Below, piece by piece: positions 10,101-16,233 of a stretch of 64,000 nt of DNA (position 1 is its first letter; every line of letters starts with the position of its first letter). Location of the stretch: the NCBI GenBank assembly GCA_030824555.1, contig JAVBXK010000053.1, positions 1 through 64,000 of the forward strand, read 5' to 3'. A program made the position numbers and the translations under genes. A model generated the notes under the pieces. That model worked only from the letters and a program-made list of their open reading frames with translations, was not told the origin of the DNA and searched no databases. Origin of the DNA: a bacterium (GTDB taxonomy: Bacteria > Pseudomonadota > Gammaproteobacteria > Burkholderiales > Burkholderiaceae_C).

Positions 10101-13100
10101 GAACGTGGCCGATGTGCTGAACCTGACAGTCAGCGAAGCCGCCCAACTGTTTGCGGGCGACCGCGAGGTGATCCGCGTGTTGCAGCCCATCGTTGACGTG
10201 GGCTTGGAGTACGTGAAACTGGGCCAGCCCGTGCCCACGCTGTCGGGCGGCGAGGCGCAGCGGCTGAAGCTGGCGGGTTTTCTGGCCGAGGCGGCCAAGA
10301 GCGGTTCCAAGGCCACCGCCAGCCGTCAGGCCGTGGCCAAAAAAGGCACGCTGTTCCTGTTTGACGAGCCCACCACCGGCCTGCACTTTGACGACATTGC
10401 CAAGCTCATGCGCGCACTGCGGCGGCTGCTGGACGCGGGGCATTCGCTGGTCATCATCGAGCACAACCTGGACGTCATTCGCGCCAGCGACTGGCTGATC
10501 GATCTGGGACCGGAAGGCGGCGAAGGCGGTGGCCACGTGGTGGCGCAGGGCACGCCAGAGGAGGTGCGGCTGCACCCCACCAGCCACACGGCCAAGGCGT
10601 TGCGTGAGTACGCGCTGGCGTTTGATTCCGAGCATGCCGTGCATGAGGTGCGCGACGGTGCTGTGGCGTCGTATCTGAGCACCGCCGTACCGGTGGCGGC
10701 ACAGCAGCACAACAGCATCCGCATCGTCAACGCCCGCGAACACAACCTGAAGGGCCTGAGCGTGGACATCCCGCGTGGGCAGTTCAACGTCATTTCGGGC
10801 GTGAGCGGATCGGGCAAATCCACGCTGGCGTTCGACATCCTGTTCAACGAAGGCCAGCGCCGTTACCTGGAAAGCCTGAACGCCTACGCCCGCAGCATCG
10901 TGCAGCCTGCGGGCCGCCCGGAGGTGGACGCGGTGTACGGCATTCCGCCCACCGTCGCCATCGAGCAGCGGCTGAGTCGGGGCGGGCGCAAAAGCACCGT
11001 GGGCACCACCACCGAGGTGTGGCACTACCTGCGGCTGCTGTACGTCAAGCTGGGCACGCAGCACTGCGTGCACGACGGCGCGGCGGTCAAACCCCAGTCG
11101 CCAGACAGCATGGTGGCGCACATCATGCGCACGCGACGGGGCCAGCACATCGGGCTGCTGAGCCCGTTGGTGGTAGGCCGCAAAGGCGTGTACACCGAGC
11201 TGGCCGACTGGGCCCGCCCGCGTGGCCACACCCACCTGCGGGTGGACGGCGAGTTTTTGCCCACCACCGGTTTCCCGCGCATCGACCGGTTCAAAGAACA
11301 CACCATCGAACTGCCCGTGGCCGACCTGGTGGTGGGGCCGGACACCGAGGCCTTTTTGCGCCAGCAACTTGGCGTGGCGCTGCAGCACGGCAAGGGCGTG
11401 GTGCACGTGCTGAGCCCGCTGGACGGGTTGGCCGAGGTGTTCGCCGCGCACGCGGCGGGGGAGTTGCCGGGCCGGTCTGCGGGTGCTTCCGGTGCGGTTG
11501 ATTCGGCGGCAGCGGCCACCGGTTCGGGCACCGAACGTGTGTTGCCCGGCCTGGGGCTGGGGGGCGGCATTGGGCAGATCGAGGTGTTTTCCACGCACCG
11601 GGCGTGCCCGGTGTGCAGCACCAGCTACCCCGAGCTGGACCCGCGCCTGTTTTCGTACAACAGCAAACACGGTTGGTGCCCCGACTGCGTGGGCACGGGC
11701 GTGAACCTGAGCCGCGACCAGCGCAAGGCCCTGGACGACTCGGTGCGCGACGATGACAACAAGGGCCGCGAGCAGAGTTTTGCCGAGCCCGATGTGGAAG
11801 ACCTGAGCCATGAGGCCTGTCCCGCGTGTCACGGTTCCCGTTTGAACCCGCAGGCGCGGGCGGTGAAGTTCGCGGGGGTGGGGATTGCGGACGTGGCGGC
11901 GCTGAGCGTGAAGGATGTGCAGGCTTGGGTCGACGGTTTGGTCGCTTCAGATGCTTCACTCGCTGCGTTGGCAGGGGGCATGCCGCCCTCCGCACACTGC
12001 GAGCAGAGATTGTCGGGCGGCACGCCCCCTGCTAACGCGGACCAGTGCGAGCCACAACCCTTCAAACTGTCACAGCGCGAAACCGACATCGCCCGCGACC
12101 TGATCCCTGAAATCCTGGGCCGCCTGAGCTTTTTGCAGCAGGTGGGTCTGGGTTACCTCACGCTGGACCGGGGCGCACCCACGCTGTCGGGGGGCGAGGC
12201 GCAGCGCATCCGGCTGGCGGCGCAGTTGGGTAGCAATTTGCAAGGCGTGTGCTACGTGCTGGACGAGCCCACCATCGGCCTGCACGCCCGAGACAACCAG
12301 ATTCTGCTGGGCGCGCTCGACCAGCTGCGCCAGCACGGCAACACCCTTGTGGTGGTGGAGCACGACGAAGACACCATCCGCCGGGCCGACCACATCATCG
12401 ACATCGGCCCCAGCGCAGGCAAACGCGGCGGGCGGGTGGTGGCACAGGGCACGGTGGCCGACTTGTCGGCGTGCGAAGCATCTCAAACCGGGCGGTACTT
12501 GCTGCATGCAATGAAGCATCCTTTGCAGGCCAGACGAGCGGTAGAGGTTAATTTGGATCTGAATTCTGCTTTGCGTGTGGGTGGGGCCAGTCTGCACAAC
12601 CTGCACAACGTCGATTTGACCGTGCCGCTCAAGCGCCTGGTGGTCGTCACCGGGGTGAGCGGCTCGGGCAAATCCACCTTGGCGCGCGACGTGTTGCTGA
12701 CCAACGTGGCCGCTGCGGTCAGCCAGCGCAGCACCAAAGCCGGGCGAGACAGCATGGATGCAGGCCACTACCCCACCTGGGTGGGCTGCAAAACGGTCAT
12801 CGGGTTCGAGACGGTGGACCGCGTGCTGGAGGTGGACCAGACCCCCATCGGCAAAACGCCGCGCAGTTGCCCCGCCACCTACATCGGCTTTTGGGACACC
12901 ATCCGCAAGCTGTTTGCCGACACGCTGGAAGCCCGTGCGCGAGGCTACGGCCCCGGGCGCTTCAGCTTCAACACCGGCGAAGGCCGCTGCCCGGTCTGCG
13001 AAGGCCAGGGCGTGCGCACCATTGAAATGAGCTTTTTGCCCGACGTGAAGGTGCCCTGCGAAAGCTGCCACGGTGCCCGCTTCAACCCCGAAACCCTGGC

Positions 13101-13629
13101 CGTGACCTGGAAAGGCAAAAGCATTGGCGACGTGCTGCAGATGGAGGTGGACGAGGCGGTGGACTTCTTCGCCACCATGCCCAGCATTGCGCACCCGCTG
13201 CAACTGCTGAAAGACGTGGGGCTGGGCTATCTCACGCTGGGGCAGCCGTCTCCCACCCTCAGCGGTGGCGAGGCACAACGCATCAAGCTGGTGACCGAAC
13301 TCAGCAAAGTGCGCGACGACATCACCCGCCGGGGCCAAAAAGCCCCGCACACCCTGTACGTGCTGGACGAGCCCACCGTGGGCCTGCACATGGCCGATGT
13401 GGAAAAACTGATTCGCGTGCTGCACCGCCTGGTGGATGGCGGCCACAGCGTGGTGGTGATCGAGCACGACCTGGACGTGATGGCCGAGGCCGACTGGATC
13501 ATCGACCTGGGGCCGGAAGGTGGCGCAGAGGGCGGGCGCATCGTGGCTGCTGCGCCACCCGAAGCCGTGGTGGCGCTGGGCACGCACACCGGCAAGGCGC
13601 TGGGGCCGGTGCTGGCGCGGGCCGGGTGA
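7156..13629 (+). CDS. uvrA: Double-length UvrA excinuclease ATPase (tandem UvrA fusion)
   Basis: This 2157-residue protein consists of two complete UvrA units in tandem. Four Walker A motifs of the type GxSGSGKS have Lys near residues 66, 804, 1221 and 1839, each paired with an LSGGE signature and a DEPxxGLH Walker B. CxxC zinc modules are present (CPTCGGSG...CPDCDGQ; CPVCSTSY...CPDCVGTG; CPVCEGQG...CESCHGAR). The UvrB-binding region is recognisable in the second unit (LLSPLVVGRKGVY) and degenerate in the first. UvrA dimers scan DNA for bulky lesions; a fused dimer would be a covalent version. Related long UvrA proteins exist in Burkholderiales beside a normal UvrA, so this may be a paralogue for a special damage type. 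Its linkers carry three repeat insertions described separately. The start is the first ATG before SSTPSTL; the ribosome-binding site is weak. Confidence 0.92.
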   Translation: MSSTPSTLSSSTAPVDGGAVQTPGPTDDGHGLIRIRGARQHNLKGVDLDIRTGELTVVTGPSGSGKSSLVFDTLFAEGQRRYVETFSAYARQFLDRMDKPAVDRVDGVPPAIAIDQTNPVRSSRSTVGTMTELNDHLKLLFARGAHLFDRVTAQPVQQDSADSIFAELQRRVASATVGGVEPRLVVTFPVVLPADTSAQDVETWLAASGYTRVQAERVVPVDELGSSHEPAKPAKASKKTAAKKSIQESSEGQKSIKIIDVVADRFRLGNVEHARAMEALEVCLRRGHGQVRVYALPVEGDAPADAGTPVAEPLVWAFSASLHCPESGLRYAAPTPSLFSFNSALGACDACRGFGRVIGVDYGLVIPNDKLTLRAGAIKPMQTPAWKECQDDLMRHAEAAGIPRDTPWSKLSPEQQHWVKAGSPLWNGKWNQQWYGVDRFFEYLETKAYKMHIRVLLSKYRSYTECPSCHGARLKTESLLWRMGSKAQADSVLPPALRFMPAGVQWSRAQLEALPGLGLHDLMQLPIARLRSFFEALQASLGEVSSLTGAPTRSAAGRSGVGGDDFCSQHEEPPTPDRPATHQGSRGEANPATHQGNQGEAHTQHTKPTGEARALDLLFDEINTRLKYLCDVGLHYLTLDRQSRTLSGGEVQRINLTTALGTSLVNTLFVLDEPSIGLHPRDMDRINQAMRRLVTAGNTLVVVEHDPAVMLAADRLIDMGPGPGERGGQIVFDGTPDGIRHADTLTGAYLGGRKQVGFGFKRMVAESTPRLILEGAREHNLQHVSVDFPLGRMVCVTGVSGSGKSTLIQDILAPALLRHFGKTTDAPGAHDRLLGADVLADVVFVDQSPIGKTARSNPVSYVGAWDAIRTLFALAPLAQQRGYTGSKFSFNSGDGRCPTCGGSGFEHVEMQFLSDVYLRCPDCDGQRYRPEVLEVRIERARLVPAAKPVGAAALSSPGQPGDAAVASSSASVAAPALEMVSMNVADVLNLTVSEAAQLFAGDREVIRVLQPIVDVGLEYVKLGQPVPTLSGGEAQRLKLAGFLAEAAKSGSKATASRQAVAKKGTLFLFDEPTTGLHFDDIAKLMRALRRLLDAGHSLVIIEHNLDVIRASDWLIDLGPEGGEGGGHVVAQGTPEEVRLHPTSHTAKALREYALAFDSEHAVHEVRDGAVASYLSTAVPVAAQQHNSIRIVNAREHNLKGLSVDIPRGQFNVISGVSGSGKSTLAFDILFNEGQRRYLESLNAYARSIVQPAGRPEVDAVYGIPPTVAIEQRLSRGGRKSTVGTTTEVWHYLRLLYVKLGTQHCVHDGAAVKPQSPDSMVAHIMRTRRGQHIGLLSPLVVGRKGVYTELADWARPRGHTHLRVDGEFLPTTGFPRIDRFKEHTIELPVADLVVGPDTEAFLRQQLGVALQHGKGVVHVLSPLDGLAEVFAAHAAGELPGRSAGASGAVDSAAAATGSGTERVLPGLGLGGGIGQIEVFSTHRACPVCSTSYPELDPRLFSYNSKHGWCPDCVGTGVNLSRDQRKALDDSVRDDDNKGREQSFAEPDVEDLSHEACPACHGSRLNPQARAVKFAGVGIADVAALSVKDVQAWVDGLVASDASLAALAGGMPPSAHCEQRLSGGTPPANADQCEPQPFKLSQRETDIARDLIPEILGRLSFLQQVGLGYLTLDRGAPTLSGGEAQRIRLAAQLGSNLQGVCYVLDEPTIGLHARDNQILLGALDQLRQHGNTLVVVEHDEDTIRRADHIIDIGPSAGKRGGRVVAQGTVADLSACEASQTGRYLLHAMKHPLQARRAVEVNLDLNSALRVGGASLHNLHNVDLTVPLKRLVVVTGVSGSGKSTLARDVLLTNVAAAVSQRSTKAGRDSMDAGHYPTWVGCKTVIGFETVDRVLEVDQTPIGKTPRSCPATYIGFWDTIRKLFADTLEARARGYGPGRFSFNTGEGRCPVCEGQGVRTIEMSFLPDVKVPCESCHGARFNPETLAVTWKGKSIGDVLQMEVDEAVDFFATMPSIAHPLQLLKDVGLGYLTLGQPSPTLSGGEAQRIKLVTELSKVRDDITRRGQKAPHTLYVLDEPTVGLHMADVEKLIRVLHRLVDGGHSVVVIEHDLDVMAEADWIIDLGPEGGAEGGRIVAAAPPEAVVALGTHTGKALGPVLARAG
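7861..7931 (+). repeat. AT-rich dispersed repeat, copy A, in frame inside uvrA
   Basis: This AT-rich patch in a GC-rich gene encodes a Lys/Ser-rich linker (KASKKTAAKKSIQESSEG). It shares the core AAGC...GGCCAAAAAAG...TATAAA with copies at 22027-22093, 28431-28500 and 39715-39785 (opposite strand). It lies between the UvrB-binding-like region and the DVVADRF strand, where UvrA normally has a short loop, so it is probably an insertion tolerated because it is in frame. Confidence 0.6.
8821..8894 (-). repeat. 74-bp palindromic element, copy 1, in frame inside uvrA
   Basis: Two 24-nt arms (8821-8844 and 8871-8894) are inverted complements with one mismatch and flank a 26-nt centre (8845-8870). 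Read on the minus strand, the centre matches 21 of 26 bases of the centre of the second element at 11989-12014, including CTGCGAGCAGA, while the arms differ. It encodes about 25 residues of a low-complexity linker ahead of the first LSGGE signature region. Confidence 0.75.
8893..8964 (+). repeat. 36-bp tandem repeat, two units, in uvrA
   Basis: Units 8893-8928 and 8929-8964 encode ATHQGSRGEANP and ATHQGNQGEAHT. They directly follow the right arm of palindromic element 1 and lengthen the same linker. The 12-codon unit keeps the frame. Confidence 0.8.
11965..12038 (+). repeat. 74-bp palindromic element, copy 2, in frame inside uvrA
   Basis: Arms 11965-11988 and 12015-12038 (24 nt each, two mismatches) flank a 26-nt centre at 11989-12014. 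Total, arm and centre lengths equal those of copy 1, which lies in the opposite orientation. The encoded residues fall between VKDVQAWVDGL and LSQRETDIARDL, the loop of the second UvrA unit that corresponds to the loop hit by copy 1 in the first unit. Confidence 0.75.
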
Positions 13630-13712
13630 GGTTGGATGCCCCGTGATGGTGGCGTCCATTCGTCAGAGGCCAGGGGGACTCATCCTGCTCCCGGTGTATG
13701 CAAAAAAACGTT

Positions 13713-15476
13713 TCACCCACCCAGCACATGCACCATTTGTTCGTACAACTGGGCGGGTGATACGGGTTTATGCAGCAGGGGGATGTTGCTTGCCAGGGCC
13801 TCGCGCAGGCGCTCGGGGGCGGTGTCGCCTGTGATCAGCAGCGCGGGCAGTTGCTGGCAGCAGTGGGCACGCACGGTGGCAATGGCCTGGGCTCCTGTGT
13901 CAGGGTCCCGCAGTCGGTAGTCGCTGATGATCAGGTCCGGGCAGCGCTGGGCGGTGGCCGCCAGCGCCTGATCGACCGACTCCACCGCCGTGCAATCACA
14001 CCCCCAGCTTTGCAGCAAATGCTGCATGCCGTGGCGCACGGCGGCATCGTCGTCGATCACCAGCACATGCACATCCAGGCGTCGCACGGCACGGACCACG
14101 GCCTGTGGGGGATCGCTGACAACGGTGGCATGGGCATTGGGCAAGCGCAGGCGGAACACGCTGCCGCGTCCGGGGATAGAGCGCACGCTCAATTCGTGCC
14201 CCAACGCCCGTGCCAGGCCATCGACGATGGCCAGCCCGAGTCCCAAGCCTTTTTCGCGGTCGCGTTCGGGGTTGCCCAGTTGGTGGAACTCCCTGAACAC
14301 GGCTTTCAGCTGGTCGGGTTCGATGCCAATGCCGGTGTCCCACACCTCCAGCACCGTGTCGTCGCCACGCTTTCGGCAGCCCACCAGCACCCCGCCACGC
14401 ACGGTGTAGCGAATGGCGTTGGAGACCAGGTTACGCAGCATCATCTCCACCAGCACCGGGTCGGAGTCAATGGCCGCATGGGTTTCGCGCAGGCGCAGCA
14501 CCAGCCCCCTTGCAACGGCTTGCGGGGCCAGCTCGCGGTCCATTTTGTTGAGCAGCGGCTGGAGGTGGAAGGGGCTGCGGCGCACGTCGACCACCCCGGC
14601 ATCGATGCGCGAGAAGTCGAGCAGCGTGCCCAGCATGCCGGTGGCTGTTTCAGCCGTGGCACGGGCATTGGCCAGAATGTCTTGCTGCTCGGCCGACAAG
14701 GGGCTGCGGGACAGCACTTCCAGAAACAGCCCCTGCGCATGGATGGGTTGGCGCAGGTCGTGGCTGGCAGCCGCCAGAAAGCGGGTTTTGGCCTGGCTGG
14801 CGTGCTCCGCTTTGCGGTGTGCAGCCTGGGCTTTATCGGTTTCGATGCGCAGCCGTTCGATCAGTGCCAGGTTTTCAAACCGGAGGTTGATGGCATCTGT
14901 GGCCACCTTTGCGCCGTTGCGTCCTTGCGCGGTGAGTGTGGCCACGTACACGGCTGAAATCAGGGCCATGGCCATGTAGGCCGGGTCGGGCATGAGCCAC
15001 AGCTTCAAGCCCAGACAGGCCAGTGCGCAGGTGGCAAAGGCCACGAACACGGGCATCACCACGCAAGTGACGGCCATGGCGTTGGCGGTGACGCCGGCTA
15101 TGACGGCCATCACCAGAGCAGTGCCCACCACGGTGGCCGAGTTCAACCCAGCCCAGGCCAATCCGGCCCAGATGGCCCCATCCAGTCCGTTGATGGCAAT
15201 CAGCACCCACACATGACGGGTCACCGTGGCCCCGGTCAGATCGCCACCCAGCGCGTACCGGGCGTGAAACACATGAACCAGCCGCGACACCACCACCAGG
15301 GTGGCCCACAGCCACAGGCCCAGGGTGTTGCTGCCGTTGTCCATCATCCACAGCACCACGGCCAGCAACGGAAAGATGGGCAGCAGCGACGGCGCCACGT
15401 TGCCCAGCAGCAGGCGCAACAGCTCCAACAGCACGCGCTCATCGGGCAAGCGAAGGATGTGGCGTTGACGGGTCAT
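13713..15476 (-). CDS. Hybrid sensor histidine kinase with C-terminal receiver domain
   Basis: This 587-residue inner-membrane hybrid kinase begins with five or six hydrophobic helices (about residues 20-190) and no large periplasmic loop. A HisKA domain follows, with phospho-acceptor motif SHDLRQP, then an HATPase domain with N box (NLVSNAIRYT), DTGIGI and GLGLGLAIV boxes, and a C-terminal receiver domain (VLVIDDDAAVRHGM, acceptor Asp in LIISDYRL). Its ATG overlaps the stop of the upstream LuxR-type regulator as ATGA, so the two are translationally coupled and probably form one phosphorelay. The ligand is unknown; a membrane-embedded sensor suggests a lipid, redox or membrane cue. Reading on upstream of 15476 would only run into the regulator gene in another frame. 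Confidence 0.9.
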   Translation of the reverse strand: MTRQRHILRLPDERVLLELLRLLLGNVAPSLLPIFPLLAVVLWMMDNGSNTLGLWLWATLVVVSRLVHVFHARYALGGDLTGATVTRHVWVLIAINGLDGAIWAGLAWAGLNSATVVGTALVMAVIAGVTANAMAVTCVVMPVFVAFATCALACLGLKLWLMPDPAYMAMALISAVYVATLTAQGRNGAKVATDAINLRFENLALIERLRIETDKAQAAHRKAEHASQAKTRFLAAASHDLRQPIHAQGLFLEVLSRSPLSAEQQDILANARATAETATGMLGTLLDFSRIDAGVVDVRRSPFHLQPLLNKMDRELAPQAVARGLVLRLRETHAAIDSDPVLVEMMLRNLVSNAIRYTVRGGVLVGCRKRGDDTVLEVWDTGIGIEPDQLKAVFREFHQLGNPERDREKGLGLGLAIVDGLARALGHELSVRSIPGRGSVFRLRLPNAHATVVSDPPQAVVRAVRRLDVHVLVIDDDAAVRHGMQHLLQSWGCDCTAVESVDQALAATAQRCPDLIISDYRLRDPDTGAQAIATVRAHCCQQLPALLITGDTAPERLREALASNIPLLHKPVSPAQLYEQMVHVLGG

Positions 15477-16072
15477 TGCACCAGGCCTTTTCGACGTGCG
15501 GCAAACGCCGCTTCGGACCGGTTGGACACGCCCAGGTGCGCCAGGATGGCTTGCACATGCACCCGCACGGTGTTTTCCGACAAGCCCAGCTTGCGCCCGA
15601 TGGCTTTGTTGGTCAGGCCCAGGCACAGTTGGTCCAGCACTTCGCATTGGCGGGGTGTGAGTCCCGATGGCGTGTGGGCAGCTGGCGGTGAGGCCCCGTC
15701 GGCATGGGCAAGTGCCAACACCTGTCTGACCACCGACAGGATGTCGTCCGCCGTCTGCTCTTTGGACACGAAGGCCGATGCACCCTGTTCCATGGCCATT
15801 CGCATGACGTCGGGCGACGGGTTGGCCGTCAGTACCACGATGGGGGCGTTGGCCCAGCGCCGCCGCAGCAGCGCCATGCCGTCCAGGCCGTTGAGGCCCT
15901 GAAGCTGCACGTCCAGCAGGATGAGATCGGGCGGCAAGACCTGTTGCAGGGCTTCGTCAATGGCCCCTGCCTTGATCACCTCCAGGTTGGGCAGCGCCGA
16001 ACGCAGCAACAGGTGCAACCCCGTGCGGAACATGGCGTGGTCATCAATCAGCAACAGGCGGATGGGGCGCAT
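15473..16072 (-). CDS. LuxR/NarL-family response regulator
   Basis: This 199-residue regulator has an N-terminal receiver domain (IRLLLIDDHAMFRTGL, phospho-acceptor Asp in DLILLDVQLQG, conserved Lys in FVSKEQ) and a C-terminal LuxR-type helix-turn-helix (LTPRQCEVLDQLCLGLTNKAIG...NTVRVHVQAIL). It is translationally coupled to the hybrid kinase downstream. The start at 16072 gives the canonical receiver N-terminus; an upstream GTG at 16132 would add 20 atypical residues. A perfect palindrome lies 63 bases upstream in the shared divergent region and is a candidate binding site. Confidence 0.9.
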   Translation of the reverse strand: MRPIRLLLIDDHAMFRTGLHLLLRSALPNLEVIKAGAIDEALQQVLPPDLILLDVQLQGLNGLDGMALLRRRWANAPIVVLTANPSPDVMRMAMEQGASAFVSKEQTADDILSVVRQVLALAHADGASPPAAHTPSGLTPRQCEVLDQLCLGLTNKAIGRKLGLSENTVRVHVQAILAHLGVSNRSEAAFAARRKGLVQ

Positions 16073-16134
16073 GGCAAGGACTTTACCGCTGCCCGATGTG
16101 TCTGCCGCGTGCCTATGTAGTGTGTGTTGCACCC

Positions 16135-16179
16135 TAGTCCAAATGGACTATTGGGCAAAGCGGCAGGCGTTTCTAGCAT
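16135..16179 (+). promoter_or_regulatory. Palindromic operator next to a sigma-70-like promoter
   Basis: The 16-bp sequence TAGTCCAAATGGACTA (16135-16150) is a perfect inverted repeat with 7-bp arms. It directly abuts a candidate -35 TTGGGC (16151-16156), followed after 17 bases by a candidate -10 TAGCAT (16174-16179). An activator site touching -35 fits class II activation by a LuxR/NarL-type regulator. The target would be the secreted-protein gene that starts at 16234; repression of the divergent regulator gene is also possible. Confidence 0.5.
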
Positions 16180-16233
16180 CGAACAGTGCCCAGTACCATC
16201 AAGCTGCGAAATGAACCAAATGGAAAGCATGCA

